64,000 bases of DNA from Pseudoduganella lutea (GTDB lineage: Bacteria; Pseudomonadota; Gammaproteobacteria; Burkholderiales; Burkholderiaceae_D): positions 4,526,001-4,590,000 of the forward strand of contig NZ_CP035913.1 of the NCBI RefSeq assembly GCF_004209755.1. The letters run 5' to 3'. Under the pieces are notes generated by a model. The model worked only from the letters and a program-made list of their open reading frames with translations, made no database searches and was not told the DNA's origin. Positions 28,631 through 39,235 of the stretch are shown here, piece after piece (the first letter of the stretch is position 1; each line of letters begins with the position of its first letter). The position numbers were made by a program, and so were the translations under genes.

Positions 28631-28655
28631 AAAAGCCGGCATATTGCCGGCTTTT
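28631..28655 (+). terminator. Rho-independent terminator after the PEP-CTERM gene
   Basis: AAAAGCCGGC, a 5-nt loop, GCCGGCTTTTT, then more T residues, 18 nt after the stop codon. Confidence 0.92.
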
Positions 28656-28978
28656 TAATTTTTCATCGCTTGCATGCCTTTCATGCATTGTGGCGGCCGA
28701 TATTATTTGACTTAATATCCAGACAGCCCAAAAAAACTCCCTGACGCTTCGTCAATTTCTTAAAAACTTCAATCAAGACAACACGTTAGTACTCATTCAA
28801 GCGGTGTCGGATTTATGCGACCGCTTGCAACGAAATATCATGTGTTGTCTTGCGCCGCGGCAATTACCTTGCAATCATATGTTCCGTGCGGTGGTAATCG
28901 CATACATGGCGGGATTATCCCGAGCGGGTAATCGCCAAGAATCCTCTTCCACTTTTTGCCGATGAAACGGAGCGACGC
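28656..28978. other. Gene-free gap before the chemosensory cluster
   Basis: About 320 nt, AT-richer than the flanks. No convincing coding frame, repeat or flagellar-type promoter was seen; it presumably carries the promoter of the chemosensory operon. GCCGATAT at 28689 resembles a sigma-28 -10 element but lacks a correctly spaced -35. Confidence 0.5.
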
Positions 28979-28981
28979 GTG

Positions 28982-30103
28982 ATGCGCCAACGCCCCCTGC
29001 ATTCCTGTTTTCCCCTGATGCTGGCCGGTGCCGCCGCATGTGCCATCGTACCGCTGGCCGACTGGCAGTGGCATGGCTTCGCCATCGCCGCCGCGCTGCT
29101 GGCCGCCGGTGGCCTGGCGTTCTTCCACCACCCGGGCGCCGCGCCACAGGCCGACGCCAAGGGCGACGACTACCTGGCGAGCCGCGAGTTCGCCGGGCAG
29201 GTGTCCGGCGTGTGGACCTCGCACATTGACGCGTCGCGCACGCAGATGGAAACGGCAGTCGTGTCCCTGGTCGAACGGTTTTCCGGGATCGTGTACCGGC
29301 TTGAGCAGGCGCTGGCCGCATCGGGCGCGGCGCGCAACCACGAAGGCGGCAGCATCGTCGAGGTATTCGCCGCCAGCGAAAAGGAATTGCGCTCGCTGCT
29401 GGACATGCTGGCCGGCGCGGCCGCCAGCAAGCAGCAGATGCTGCAGAAGATCGAAGGGCTGCAGCAGATCACGACCCAGTTGCAGACGATGGCGGCCGAC
29501 GTGGCCAGCATCGCAATGCAAACGAACCTGCTGGCACTGAACGCGGCCATCGAGGCGGCGCGCGCCGGCGAGGCGGGGCGCGGCTTCGCCGTCGTCGCCA
29601 ACGAAGTGCGCATGCTGTCGAACCGTTCGGCGGACGCCGGCAAGCACATCGCGCAGCAGGTCGGCCAGATCAGCGCGGCGATCGGCGCCACCTGCCAGGC
29701 GGCGAGCGAGTCGATGCGCGCCGAAGGCCATGCCGTGCAGGCTTCCGAACAGATGATCGGCAGCGTGCTGTCGTCGTTCCGCGGCGTGACCGATGCGCTG
29801 GTGCAGTCGTCCGACCTGCTGCAAAAGGAAAGCGCCGGCATCCAGGGCGAGGTGGCCGAGGCGCTTGTGCAACTGCAGTTCCAGGACCGCGTCAGCCAGA
29901 TCCTGTCGCACGTGCAGCAGAACATCGCGCGCCTGCCGTTCTATCTCGATGAGCAGGAAGCCGCGGGCACGGCACGCCAACTCGACGCGCGCCCGTTGCT
30001 GGCCGAGCTGGAAAGCACGTACGCGATGGCCGAAGAACACACGCTTCACCTGGGCGGCGCCAAGCCGGCGCCGCAACAGGAAGACGAAATCACCTTTTTC
30101 TAG
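28982..30103 (+). CDS. Methyl-accepting chemotaxis-like protein, short membrane-anchored form
   Basis: 373 residues. Two hydrophobic stretches near the N-terminus (about 10-27 and 32-48), almost no periplasmic domain, no clear HAMP domain, then an MCP signalling hairpin with the conserved tip [18 protein letters not shown] and [12 protein letters not shown]. The sensing input must be cytoplasmic, membrane-borne or through partners. ACGGAG precedes both a GTG (28979) and the ATG (28982). First gene of the cluster; cheY follows after 9 nt. Confidence 0.9.
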   Translation: MRQRPLHSCFPLMLAGAAACAIVPLADWQWHGFAIAAALLAAGGLAFFHHPGAAPQADAKGDDYLASREFAGQVSGVWTSHIDASRTQMETAVVSLVERFSGIVYRLEQALAASGAARNHEGGSIVEVFAASEKELRSLLDMLAGAAASKQQMLQKIEGLQQITTQLQTMAADVASIAMQTNLLALNAAIEAARAGEAGRGFAVVANEVRMLSNRSADAGKHIAQQVGQISAAIGATCQAASESMRAEGHAVQASEQMIGSVLSSFRGVTDALVQSSDLLQKESAGIQGEVAEALVQLQFQDRVSQILSHVQQNIARLPFYLDEQEAAGTARQLDARPLLAELESTYAMAEEHTLHLGGAKPAPQQEDEITFF

Positions 30104-30112
30104 GAGCTTCAC

Positions 30113-30481
30113 ATGGCAAAAACCATCATGGTGGTGGACGATTCGGCATCGATCCGGCAGGTCGTCGGCATCGCACTGCGCCAGGCCGGCTACGACGTGA
30201 TCGAGGGCTGCGACGGCGCCGATGCACTGGCCAAGCTGACCGGCCAGAAGGTCAACCTGATCATCAGCGACGTCAACATGCCGAACATGGACGGCATCAC
30301 CTTCGTGCGCGAGCTGAAGACGCGGCCCGCCTACAAATTCACGCCGGTGATGATGCTCACCACCGAGTCGCAGCAGGAAAAGAAGGCGCAGGGCCAGGCG
30401 GCCGGCGCGCGTGCCTGGATGGTCAAGCCGTTCAAGCCGGAAGCGCTGCTGGCGGCGGTCCAGAAGCTGGTCATGCCTTAA
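30113..30481 (+). CDS. cheY: CheY-like single-domain response regulator
   Basis: 122-residue receiver domain with acidic pocket VVDDSASIRQ, phosphoacceptor in ISDVNMPNMDG, TTES, and the conserved lysine in MVKPFKPE. Its place directly ahead of the STAS and cheA genes makes it the likely phospho-output of this CheA. Whether it acts on the flagellar motor or another target is not visible. Confidence 0.93.
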   Translation: MAKTIMVVDDSASIRQVVGIALRQAGYDVIEGCDGADALAKLTGQKVNLIISDVNMPNMDGITFVRELKTRPAYKFTPVMMLTTESQQEKKAQGQAAGARAWMVKPFKPEALLAAVQKLVMP

Positions 30482-30539
30482 CGCGGCATCGTATCGCTCT
30501 CCCGTCGTCCGGCGGGAGAACCAATCCACGGAGAACCAC

Positions 30540-30860
30540 ATGAGTATTGGCGTGAGCCAAGGGCCTGTTGCCGCCCTCGCGGTCGAAGGCGAGCTGACGA
30601 TCTATCGCGCGGCGGAGTTGAAGGACGTGCTGCTGGACGCCGTGCGCGAGCATGCCGCGCCGGTATTCGACCTGTCCGCCGTCACCGAGTTCGACAGCGC
30701 AGGCCTGCAGTTGCTGCTGGTGGCGCGGCAGGAAGCCGCGCGCCTGGGCAAGACGCTGCGCGTGCAGGGCGGGAGCGCTGCCGTGCGCGACGTCTTCGCG
30801 CTGCTCGGTGTGCCGTTCGCCGGCATCGGGGAAACGACCGTGGAAGGAGCCGTGGCATGA
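30540..30860 (+). CDS. STAS-domain protein
   Basis: 106 residues of the STAS / anti-sigma-factor-antagonist type: VEGELTIYRAAELKD near the start and the phosphorylatable-serine loop VTEFDSAGLQLLL. Such proteins are switched by serine phosphorylation in partner-switching systems, or act as scaffolds in chemosensory clusters. It overlaps cheA by 4 nt (ATGA). No partner kinase of the RsbW type adjoins, so the regulator of this serine is unknown. Confidence 0.88.
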   Translation: MSIGVSQGPVAALAVEGELTIYRAAELKDVLLDAVREHAAPVFDLSAVTEFDSAGLQLLLVARQEAARLGKTLRVQGGSAAVRDVFALLGVPFAGIGETTVEGAVA

Positions 30861-32983
30861 ACATGGACCAGGTAATGCAGACCTTCATCGCCGAGAGCCG
30901 CGAGCTGCTCGAGCAGATGGAAAACGCGCTGCTGGTGGTGGCGCACGATGGCCCGGATGCCGTCAACGCGATCTTCCGCGCGGCGCACACGATCAAGGGT
31001 TCGGCCGGCATGTTCGGCCTCGATGCGGTGGTGGACTTCACGCACGTGGCCGAGAGCGTGCTGGACAAGGTACGCGATGGCGCCGTGGCGGTCGACGACG
31101 CCCTGGTGGCGCTGCTGCTGGGCTGCTGCGACCATATCGGCCACCTTGTCGATGCGGTCGAGGCCGGCACGCTGGACGGCGATGAAACGCTGGCCGTGGC
31201 AGGTGCGCCCCTCGTGGCCGCGCTGCAGTGTTATCTCGACGGTGAGGCCGCTCCGGCCCGTGCCGCGCCCACCGCCATGACGGTAGCGGACGTGGGCAGC
31301 GCCGGGCAGTGGCACATCTCGCTGCGCTTCGGCAGCGACGTGCTGCGCAATGGCATGGACCCGCTGTCGTTTATCCGCTACCTGGGCCAGATGGGCACGA
31401 TCACGGGCATCGCCACGCTGGCCGATGCGCTGCCGGCGGCGGACGAATTCGATCCGGAATCGTGCTACCTCGGCTTCGAGATCGGTTTCCAGAGCAGCGT
31501 GGACAAGGCCGCCATCGACGGCGTGTTCGACTTCGTGCGCGACGATTGCCAGATCCGCATCCTGCCGCCGGAAAACCGCATCACCGAATACCTCGCCTGG
31601 CTGGACGAAGTACCCGACGAGCGCGAGCGCCTGGGCGAAATGCTGGTGCGCTGCGGCAGCGTCACGGCGCACGAACTGGAACAGGCGCTGGCCGTGCAGG
31701 CCGCCGGCGGCGCCGCCGGCGTACCGCTCGGCGAGATCCTCGTGGGCCAGGGTGCCGTGCTGCCGACCGTCGTCGAAGCCGCGCTGGCAAAACAGCGCCA
31801 GGCACCGGAACCGAAGGCCGCGCCGGCGGAAAACCGCTCGATTCGCGTTGACGCGGACAAGCTGGACCGCCTGATCAACCTGGTGGGTGAGCTGATCATC
31901 GCTGGCGCCGGCGCCAACCTGATCGCCCGCCGCACCCAGATTCCCGAGCTGCTCGAATGCACGTCCACGCTATCCGGCCTTGTGGAAGAAGTGCGCGACA
32001 GCGCGCTGCAACTGCGCATGGTGAAGATCGGCGCCACGTTCAACCGTTTCCAGCGCGTGGTGCACGACGTGTCGCGCGAGATCGGCAAGGATATCCGCCT
32101 GCAGGTCTCCGGCGAGGACGCGGAGCTGGACAAGACGGTGGTCGAGAAGATCGGCGACCCGCTGACGCACCTGGTGCGCAACGCGATGGATCATGGCATC
32201 GAACCGGCCGACGTGCGCCTGGCGCGCGGCAAGCCGGCCCAGGGCACGGTGGCGCTGAACGCCTACCACGACTCGGGCAGCATCGTCATCGAAGTGTCCG
32301 ACGACGGCGGCGGCCTGAAACGGGAGCGCATCCTGGCCAAGGCCATCGAACGGGGCCTGGTGGAACCGGGCCGCGTGCTGTCGGACAAGGAAATCTTCGG
32401 CCTGATCTTCGAGCCGGGCTTCTCGACGGCGGAACAGGTGACGAACCTGTCCGGCCGCGGCGTGGGCATGGATGTCGTCAAGCGCAACATCGTCGCGCTG
32501 CGTGGCAGCGTTGAAATCGCCAGCACGGAAGGGCAGGGCACCACGGTGACCGTGCGCCTGCCGCTGACGCTGGCGATCATCAACGGTTTCCAGGTCGGCG
32601 TGGGCAAATCCGTGTTCGTGATCCCGATGGACATGGTCGAGGAATGCGTGGAATTCCGCGACGACCAGGAACGCGATTTCATCGACTTGCGCGGACAGCC
32701 GCTGCCGTTCGTGCGGCTGCGCGAACGCTTCGAACTGTCGGGCGCGCCGGTGCGGCGCCAGAGCATCGTCGTCGTGCGCCATGGCAGCCGCAAGGCCGGC
32801 CTTGTCGTCGATTCGCTGCTGGGCGAGTTCCAGACCGTGATCAAGCCGCTCGGCAAGGTGTTTGCCGGTGCGCGCTTCCTGTCCGGTTCGTCGATCCTCG
32901 GCAACGGCGACGTGGCGCTGATCCTCGACATGGCGGCGCTGCTGACCGGCGTCGAGAGCGAGAGCCACGCAGCGGCAGCATGA
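30857..32983 (+). CDS. cheA: CheA histidine kinase with an MshEN-like insert
   Basis: 708 residues. HPt domain with the phospho-histidine H44 in RAAHTIKGSAG. Residues 151-240 form a mixed domain (WHISLRFG, FDPESCYLGFEIGF) in the place of P2. Residues 258-313 carry two copies of a motif of the MshEN / GspE N-terminal type (RLGEMLVRCG... and PLGEILVGQG..., each ending in Q). Dimerisation region starts at about 328 (SIRVDADKLDRLINLVGEL). ATP-binding motifs include HLVRNAMDHGIE (N442) and GRGVGMDVV, and a CheW-like domain closes the protein. Signals from the MCPs through CheW set its kinase activity; CheY and CheB receive the phosphate. Confidence 0.94.
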   Translation: MNMDQVMQTFIAESRELLEQMENALLVVAHDGPDAVNAIFRAAHTIKGSAGMFGLDAVVDFTHVAESVLDKVRDGAVAVDDALVALLLGCCDHIGHLVDAVEAGTLDGDETLAVAGAPLVAALQCYLDGEAAPARAAPTAMTVADVGSAGQWHISLRFGSDVLRNGMDPLSFIRYLGQMGTITGIATLADALPAADEFDPESCYLGFEIGFQSSVDKAAIDGVFDFVRDDCQIRILPPENRITEYLAWLDEVPDERERLGEMLVRCGSVTAHELEQALAVQAAGGAAGVPLGEILVGQGAVLPTVVEAALAKQRQAPEPKAAPAENRSIRVDADKLDRLINLVGELIIAGAGANLIARRTQIPELLECTSTLSGLVEEVRDSALQLRMVKIGATFNRFQRVVHDVSREIGKDIRLQVSGEDAELDKTVVEKIGDPLTHLVRNAMDHGIEPADVRLARGKPAQGTVALNAYHDSGSIVIEVSDDGGGLKRERILAKAIERGLVEPGRVLSDKEIFGLIFEPGFSTAEQVTNLSGRGVGMDVVKRNIVALRGSVEIASTEGQGTTVTVRLPLTLAIINGFQVGVGKSVFVIPMDMVEECVEFRDDQERDFIDLRGQPLPFVRLRERFELSGAPVRRQSIVVVRHGSRKAGLVVDSLLGEFQTVIKPLGKVFAGARFLSGSSILGNGDVALILDMAALLTGVESESHAAAA

Positions 32984-33037
32984 ATCATCAACCTTTTTTT
33001 TCTCAACGCGTTTTAGCAATTGATCTGGAGAGCCATC

Positions 33038-34663
33038 GTGCTTAAGAATCTGAAAATCGGCATCAGGATGGGACTTGGCTTCGGCCTCGTGCTGCTGCTG
33101 CTGTTGGGCGTCGCGATGCTGGCCATCACGCGCATGGCGGATATGGACAATGTGACCGACGAGATCACCAGCGAAGCCTATCCGAAGGTGATCGTCGCGC
33201 AGGAAATGGTGCGCGACGCGATCGATGCCGGGCGCCATATGCGCGGCATGCTGCTGACGAAGAGCGAATCCGAAGTCGAGCGCCACCGCAAGGCCATCGA
33301 GGGCATGCGCGCCGATACGATCCGCCGCATCGCCGACATGGAAAAAGTGGTGACCTCCGAACGCGGCAAGGAACTGCTGCGCGCTGTGTCCGAGAAGCGC
33401 GTGGCGCTCGACGCCAAGTACGACAGGTTCTATGCGCTCATGCGCACAGACCAGCAACAGGCCGCCGATTTCGTCAGCGCCGAGTATGCGTCGACCAATC
33501 GTGAACTGATCGCCGCATTGGATGCGCTCATCAAGCACCAGAGCAAGCTGATGCAGGATCTCACGGAGCAGGCAAAGCATACGTATGAAGACACCCGGAC
33601 CACGGTGATGATGATGGCCGGTGGCGCGCTGCTGCTGGCCGTCCTGATCGGTGCATCGATCACCCTGTCCGTCACCCGCGCGCTGCGTCAGGCCGTCAAT
33701 GCAGCGAACAGCCTTGCCGAAGGCGACCTGACCGTGCGCATCGACAGCAATTCGCGTGACGAGACTGGCCAGCTGCTGCAGGCGATGAACCAGATGATCG
33801 TGAAGCTGACGCAGGTGGTCACCGACGTCAATGCCGGCGCACAATCGCTGGCCTCCGCCTCCGAGGAAGTCTCCGCCACGGCGCAGTCGCTGTCGCAGGC
33901 CGCTTCCGAGCAGGCTGCCAGCGTCGAGGAAACGTCGGCATCGCTGGAACAGATGACGGCATCGATCTCGCAGAACACCGAGAACGCCCGCGTCACGGAC
34001 GGCATGGCCACCCAGGCGGCGCGCGAAGCGGCCGAAGGCGGCGAAGCCGTCAAGGCCACCGTGACGGCAATGAAGCAGATCGCCAAGCAGATCGGCATCA
34101 TCGACGATATCGCTTACCAGACCAACCTGCTGGCGCTGAACGCGGCCATCGAGGCGGCCCGTGCCGGCGAACATGGCAAGGGCTTTGCCGTGGTGGCGGC
34201 CGAAGTGCGCAAGCTGGCCGAGCGTAGCCAGGTGGCGGCACAGGAAATCGGCGAAGTGGCCACGTCCAGCGTGGAACTGGCCGAACGGGCCGGCAACCTG
34301 CTGGACCAGATGGTGCCGAACATCCGCAAGACGTCCGACCTGGTGCAGGAAATCACGGCCGCTTCCGAAGAGCAGTCGGCCGGCGTCGGCCAGATCAATG
34401 CCGCTGTCGGCCAGATGAGCCAGGGCACGCAGCAGAACGCTTCCAGTTCCGAGGAACTGGCCGCCACGGCCGAGGAAATGAGCGGCCAGGCCGAGCAGCT
34501 GCAGGCCGCGATGGGCTTCTTCAAACTCGAGAGCGGTGTCGCGGCGCGCAAGCCGGCCGGCCGCATGCCGCGCGCGGCCGCGGTGCCGAAGCGCCAGAGC
34601 ATCGCCCTGCAACCAGCCTTTGCCGACGCAGGACTGGAAGAAACCAGCTTTACCCGGTTCTGA
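33038..34663 (+). CDS. Methyl-accepting chemotaxis protein (four-helix-bundle sensor)
   Basis: 541 residues from a GTG at 33038; GGAGAG lies 6 nt upstream. The earlier in-frame TTG has no ribosome site. First membrane helix at about 13-32, a periplasmic helical domain of the 4HB_MCP type (about 35-190), second helix near 190-210, HAMP, and a long signalling domain with [18 protein letters not shown]. The signalling domain is almost identical, also at DNA level, to that of the next gene. Ligand unknown. Confidence 0.92.
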   Translation: MLKNLKIGIRMGLGFGLVLLLLLGVAMLAITRMADMDNVTDEITSEAYPKVIVAQEMVRDAIDAGRHMRGMLLTKSESEVERHRKAIEGMRADTIRRIADMEKVVTSERGKELLRAVSEKRVALDAKYDRFYALMRTDQQQAADFVSAEYASTNRELIAALDALIKHQSKLMQDLTEQAKHTYEDTRTTVMMMAGGALLLAVLIGASITLSVTRALRQAVNAANSLAEGDLTVRIDSNSRDETGQLLQAMNQMIVKLTQVVTDVNAGAQSLASASEEVSATAQSLSQAASEQAASVEETSASLEQMTASISQNTENARVTDGMATQAAREAAEGGEAVKATVTAMKQIAKQIGIIDDIAYQTNLLALNAAIEAARAGEHGKGFAVVAAEVRKLAERSQVAAQEIGEVATSSVELAERAGNLLDQMVPNIRKTSDLVQEITAASEEQSAGVGQINAAVGQMSQGTQQNASSSEELAATAEEMSGQAEQLQAAMGFFKLESGVAARKPAGRMPRAAAVPKRQSIALQPAFADAGLEETSFTRF

Positions 34664-34737
34664 ACGCCGTTTCACGACGCTTCGATCCGTTCTTAACCCG
34701 CTAACAACCCGCGGCCGGTGGCCGCAAGGAGACAATC

Positions 34738-36654
34738 TTGTTCCGTAATTTAAAAGTAAGTGCCCGCCTGGCCCTGGGCTTCGGCGTCGTCGGCTTCCTG
34801 CTCGCTGCCAGCATCCTGCTGGGTATCCGCAGCCTGGCTGGCGTCAGCGACAACGTCAACGAACTGGTCACCGACAAGTACCCGAAGGTCACGATGGCTC
34901 ACGACTTGATCGGCAACATCACCACGATCGCGATCGCGATGCGCAATGTCGTGATCTTCGACGATGCGGCGGTGGCACGGCGCGAAATGGCAACGATCGA
35001 GGCCGAACGCGCCAAGCTGCGCGAGACGCTCGAGAAGCTGAAGAAGGTTGTGGCTTCGCCGGAAGGCAAGGAAGTATTGCAGGCGGTCGTGGAAACGCGC
35101 GAGCAATACCGCGTGATCCAGGAAGAGTGGCTTCGCATGGTGGCCGCAGGCCAGCGCGCCGAGGCGCGTGACCTGCTGGTCAACAAGCTCGAAGGCGTCC
35201 AGACGACCTATATCGCGACGATTCGCAAGCTGATCGCGCACCAGGATGCATCGATGGCGAAATCCGGCGAGGAAGCCACCGAGGCGTATGTCAGCGCCCG
35301 CAACCAGCTGGTGATGCTGGGTGTGCTGGCCGTGCTGATGGGCATTAGCATGGCGTTCTGGATCACGCTCAGCCTGACGCGCACGCTGGGTGGCGAGCCG
35401 GCCTATGCGGCCGAACTGCTCAAGCGCATCGCCGACGGCGACCTGTCCGGCGAAGTGGCGACCCGCAAGGGCGATACCGGCAGCATGCTGCACGCCGTGG
35501 CACTGATGGTGGTCAAGCTGCGCCAGGTCATTGCCGGCCAGCGCGCCGTGATCGAAGCGGCCAACCGCGGCAACTTCGGGACCCGTGTCGACACGACAGG
35601 CATGCAGGGCTTCCAGAAAGAGATGGGCGATGGCCTGAACCAGCTGATGACGACCACCGGCGCCGGCATCGACGACGTGGTGCGCGTGATGTCGGCCCTG
35701 GCCGAAGGCGACCTGACCACCCGCATCGACAAGGAATACGAAGGCGCATTCGGCAAGCTGAAGGAGTACTCGAACGGCACGATGGACAAGCTGGCACAGG
35801 TTGTCGGCGACGTGAACGCCAGCGCGCAGTCGCTGGCATCGGCCTCCGAAGAGGTGTCCGCCACGGCGCAGTCGCTGTCGCAGGCCGCTTCCGAGCAGGC
35901 CGCCAGCGTCGAGGAAACGTCGGCATCGCTGGAACAGATGACGGCATCGATCTCGCAGAATACCGAGAACGCCCGCGTCACCGACGGCATGGCCACCCAG
36001 GCGTCGCGTGAAGCGGCCGAGGGCGGCGAAGCGGTCAAGGCCACCGTGACGGCGATGAAGCAGATCGCCAAGCAGATCGGCATCATCGACGATATCGCCT
36101 ACCAGACCAACCTGCTGGCGCTGAACGCGGCCATCGAGGCGGCCCGTGCCGGCGAACATGGCAAGGGCTTTGCCGTGGTGGCGGCCGAAGTGCGCAAGCT
36201 GGCCGAGCGCAGCCAGGTGGCGGCGCAGGAAATCGGCGAAGTGGCCACGTCCAGCGTGGAACTGGCCGAACGGGCCGGCAACCTGCTGGACCAGATGGTG
36301 CCGAACATCCGCAAGACGTCCGACCTGGTGCAGGAAATCACAGCCGCTTCCGAAGAGCAGTCGGCCGGCGTCGGCCAGATCAACTCGGCCGTGGGCCAGA
36401 TGAGCCAGGGCACGCAGCAGAACGCCTCCAGTTCCGAGGAACTGGCCGCCACGGCCGAGGAAATGAGCGGTCAGGCCGAGCAGTTGCAGCAGGCCATGAG
36501 CTTCTTCCACCTGGCCAATAATGACGGCGCACGGGTGCTGGCCAAGGTGCGCAGCGGCGGTACCCGCCCGGCACGCCGCGGCAACGGCCTGCGCGCGGCG
36601 GACAGCTTCGCCATGCAGGGCGAGCTGGACGAAAAGAACTTCACCAATTTCTGA
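34738..36654 (+). CDS. Methyl-accepting chemotaxis protein with extended HAMP region
   Basis: 638 residues from a TTG start, supported by AAGGAG 7 nt upstream. Membrane helix at about 12-32, periplasmic four-helix sensor, second helix near 190-210, then about 130 residues of HAMP-like repeats absent from its neighbour ([14 protein letters not shown] and [18 protein letters not shown]), and the shared signalling domain. Ends LDEKNFTNF with no CheR-tether pentapeptide. It probably arose from a tandem duplication with the preceding MCP. Its TGA overlaps the region of the cheW ribosome site. Confidence 0.92.
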   Translation: MFRNLKVSARLALGFGVVGFLLAASILLGIRSLAGVSDNVNELVTDKYPKVTMAHDLIGNITTIAIAMRNVVIFDDAAVARREMATIEAERAKLRETLEKLKKVVASPEGKEVLQAVVETREQYRVIQEEWLRMVAAGQRAEARDLLVNKLEGVQTTYIATIRKLIAHQDASMAKSGEEATEAYVSARNQLVMLGVLAVLMGISMAFWITLSLTRTLGGEPAYAAELLKRIADGDLSGEVATRKGDTGSMLHAVALMVVKLRQVIAGQRAVIEAANRGNFGTRVDTTGMQGFQKEMGDGLNQLMTTTGAGIDDVVRVMSALAEGDLTTRIDKEYEGAFGKLKEYSNGTMDKLAQVVGDVNASAQSLASASEEVSATAQSLSQAASEQAASVEETSASLEQMTASISQNTENARVTDGMATQASREAAEGGEAVKATVTAMKQIAKQIGIIDDIAYQTNLLALNAAIEAARAGEHGKGFAVVAAEVRKLAERSQVAAQEIGEVATSSVELAERAGNLLDQMVPNIRKTSDLVQEITAASEEQSAGVGQINSAVGQMSQGTQQNASSSEELAATAEEMSGQAEQLQQAMSFFHLANNDGARVLAKVRSGGTRPARRGNGLRAADSFAMQGELDEKNFTNF

Positions 36655-36665
36655 TGGAGCGATCC

Positions 36666-37178
36666 ATGAAGCACACCAAGCAAGACAGCACCGCGGCGGG
36701 AAGCGAATCCGCCCAATACCTGACCTTCATGCTGGGCGGCGAATCGTTCGGTATCGGCATCATGGCCGTGAAGGAAATCATCGAGTTCTCCGGCATCACC
36801 GAAGTGCCGATGATGCCCGAGTCGATCCGCGGCGTGATCAACCTGCGCGGCGCCGTGGTGCCCGTGATGGACCTGGCGGCCCGTTTCGGCCGGCCGCTGG
36901 CGGTGCCGGGCAAGCGCACCTGTATCGTCATCGTCGAACTGGAAGCGGACGGCGAGCGGCAGGTGACGGGCGTGGTGGTCGACGCCGTCAGCGCCGTGCT
37001 GGACATCGCGCTGGCCGAGATCGAGCCGGCGCCGTCGTTCGGTACCCGCATCCGCGGCGATTTCATCGGCGGCATGGCCAAGGTGAACGGCAAGTTCGTG
37101 ATCCTGCTGAACGTGGCGCAGGTGCTGGCACTGGACGGACTGGCCATGCTGGCCGATACCGAAGCACAGGCGGCATGA
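36666..37178 (+). CDS. cheW: CheW coupling protein
   Basis: 170 residues. Links MCP arrays to CheA. Starts with a short polar lead, then YLTFMLGGESFGIGIMAVKEIIEF and MPESIRGVINLRGAVVPVMDL (both quoted in part as FGIGIMAVKEI and IRGVINLRGAVVPV), the canonical beta-barrel core. GGAG is 6 nt before the ATG at 36666, preferred to an ATG 12 nt earlier that overlaps the MCP stop. The stop overlaps the cheR start (ATGA). Confidence 0.94.
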   Translation: MKHTKQDSTAAGSESAQYLTFMLGGESFGIGIMAVKEIIEFSGITEVPMMPESIRGVINLRGAVVPVMDLAARFGRPLAVPGKRTCIVIVELEADGERQVTGVVVDAVSAVLDIALAEIEPAPSFGTRIRGDFIGGMAKVNGKFVILLNVAQVLALDGLAMLADTEAQAA

Positions 37179-37990
37179 GCGCCATCGCCATCAACGAGCG
37201 CGAGTTCGCGCGCTTCCAGCACTTCATCCACGACATCGCGGGCATCACGATGTCGGACGCGAAGAAGGCGCTGGTCAGCGGGCGGCTCGCCAAGCGGCTG
37301 CACCACTTCGGGCTGGACAGCTACGATGCGTATTTCGAAGTGCTGGCGGGCGGGCAGCATCCGGAGGAGACCCAGGTCGCCGTGGACCTGCTGACCACCA
37401 ACGAAACCTACTTCTTCCGCGAGTCGCGCCACTTCGAGCTGCTGCGCGAAGCCGCCAGCGCGCACGGAACGAGCGGCAACACGCCATTTCGCGTATGGAG
37501 CGCTGCCTGTTCCTCCGGCGAGGAGCCGTACAGCATCGCGATGGTGCTGGCGGACGTGCTGGGCAACGCGCCGTGGGAAGTGATGGCGTCGGACATCAGC
37601 ACGCGCGTGCTGCAGCGTGCCCGCGTCGGGCATTATCCGATGGAGCGCGCCGCGCACGTGCCTGCCGACTACCTGAAGCGCTTCTGCCTGAAAGGCATCC
37701 GCGAACAGACCGGTACGCTGCTGGTGGACCGGGCGCTGCGCCAGCGCGTGCAGTTCCGGCAGGTGAACCTGAATACGCAGTTGCCGAACGAACTGGGCAT
37801 GTTCGACGTGATCTTCCTGCGCAATGTGATGATCTACTTTAATGCCGATACCAAGCGGCAGGTGGTGGCGCGCGTAACGTCGCGCCTGAAGCCGGGCGGC
37901 CAGTTCTTCATCGGCCATTCCGAAAGCCTGCACGACATCACCAATGCGGTGCAGCCGGTGGTGCCGTCGGTGTACCGGAAGGCAGCGTAA
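37175..37990 (+). CDS. cheR: Chemoreceptor methyltransferase CheR
   Basis: 271 residues. Methylates glutamates of MCPs with S-adenosylmethionine. N-terminal helical domain, then the SAM-binding WSAACSSGEEPYSIAM, SDISTRVLQRA, and FDVIFLRNVMIYF. Works with CheB from the downstream gene to adapt the receptors. Translationally coupled to cheW by a 4-nt overlap. Confidence 0.95.
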   Translation: MSAIAINEREFARFQHFIHDIAGITMSDAKKALVSGRLAKRLHHFGLDSYDAYFEVLAGGQHPEETQVAVDLLTTNETYFFRESRHFELLREAASAHGTSGNTPFRVWSAACSSGEEPYSIAMVLADVLGNAPWEVMASDISTRVLQRARVGHYPMERAAHVPADYLKRFCLKGIREQTGTLLVDRALRQRVQFRQVNLNTQLPNELGMFDVIFLRNVMIYFNADTKRQVVARVTSRLKPGGQFFIGHSESLHDITNAVQPVVPSVYRKAA

Positions 37991-38074
37991 CAAACAGCGC
38001 CGCATGGCCCGCATGGGCTAAGCTTATGTTGTAACGGCTCGTGTTTGCGGGCTTTCCTGCGTTCCTGGAAACCT

Positions 38075-39148
38075 ATGAATCCTATCAATGTGATGGTCGT
38101 CGACGATTCGGCCGTGGTGCGCAAGATCGTTGGCGAGATGCTGGCGGCGGCACCGGGAATCCGGCTGCTGCACGCCGTGTCCGATCCGCTGCTGGCGATC
38201 GAGCGGATGAAGCAGCAGTGGCCGGACGTGATCGTGCTGGACGTGGAAATGCCGCGCATGGATGGCATCACGTTCCTGAAGAAGATCATGGCCGAGCGCC
38301 CGACGCCGGTGATCATCTGCTCGACGCTGACCGACAAGGGCGCCCAGACCACGATGGCGGCAATGGCGGCCGGCGCGGTGAACGTGATCGCCAAGCCGAA
38401 GCTGGGCCTGAAGGATTTCCTGAACGAGAGCGCCGCCGAACTGGTGGGCGCGATCCGCGCCGCCGCCCACGTCAACGTGCGCCGGCTATCCCAGCGCGCC
38501 GCCACCCCGGCGCAGGCGCCGGCCAAGCTCACGGCGGACGCGATCCTGCCACCGGCGTCCGATGTCCGCACGCCGCTGCAGACCACCGAGCGGGTCGTGG
38601 CGATCGGCACCTCCACCGGTGGGACCCAGGCGCTCGAGGAAGTGCTGACGGTGCTGCCGCGCGTTACACCCGGCATCGTGATCGTGCAGCACATGCCGGA
38701 AAAATTCACGGCGGCGTTCGCCGACCGGCTCAACAAGCTGTGCCAGATCGAAGTGCGCGAAGCGCAGCACGGCGACCGCGTGCTGCCGGGCCGCGCGCTG
38801 ATCGCGCCGGGCGGCCGGCACATGCTGCTGCGGCGCGACGGCGCCCGCTACTACGTCGACGTGATCGACGGCCCGCTGGTGAACCGCCACCGGCCATCGG
38901 TCGATGTGCTGTTCCGCTCCGTGGCGAAACATGCCGGCGCCAACGCGCTGGGCATCATCATGACGGGCATGGGCGACGATGGCGCCGCCGGCCTGCTGGA
39001 GATGCGCAAGGCCGGCGCCCGCACCGCGGCGCAGGACGAGGAAAGCTGCGTGGTCTATGGCATGCCGAAGGAAGCCGTCAAGCGCGGCGGCGTGGAGAAG
39101 ACCGTGCCGTTGAAGTCGATCGACCGCGAGATCCTGCAGCAGCGCTGA
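38075..39148 (+). CDS. cheB: CheB protein-glutamate methylesterase / response regulator
   Basis: 357 residues. Receiver domain with [10 protein letters not shown] and the phospho-aspartate in [10 protein letters not shown], a linker, then the esterase domain with the catalytic serine in [11 protein letters not shown], histidine in VQHMPEKF and aspartate in [11 protein letters not shown]. Demethylates MCPs when phosphorylated by CheA. Start at the ATG at 38075, where the receiver fold begins. No cheD or cheZ is seen in the cluster. Confidence 0.95.
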   Translation: MNPINVMVVDDSAVVRKIVGEMLAAAPGIRLLHAVSDPLLAIERMKQQWPDVIVLDVEMPRMDGITFLKKIMAERPTPVIICSTLTDKGAQTTMAAMAAGAVNVIAKPKLGLKDFLNESAAELVGAIRAAAHVNVRRLSQRAATPAQAPAKLTADAILPPASDVRTPLQTTERVVAIGTSTGGTQALEEVLTVLPRVTPGIVIVQHMPEKFTAAFADRLNKLCQIEVREAQHGDRVLPGRALIAPGGRHMLLRRDGARYYVDVIDGPLVNRHRPSVDVLFRSVAKHAGANALGIIMTGMGDDGAAGLLEMRKAGARTAAQDEESCVVYGMPKEAVKRGGVEKTVPLKSIDREILQQR

Positions 39149-39235
39149 GCAGGGGCGGTATCCCGCTGTCATGCAGGGCTGTCGTGCGGGGCTCCGATGG
39201 CCGGCCGCGGCGACGGCGATTCCGCCGGGTTGCCG

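Noticed and set aside
28685..28700. Sigma-28 flagellar promoter (GCCGATAT) for the chemosensory cluster
   Set aside because: No TAAA element at the right distance was found.
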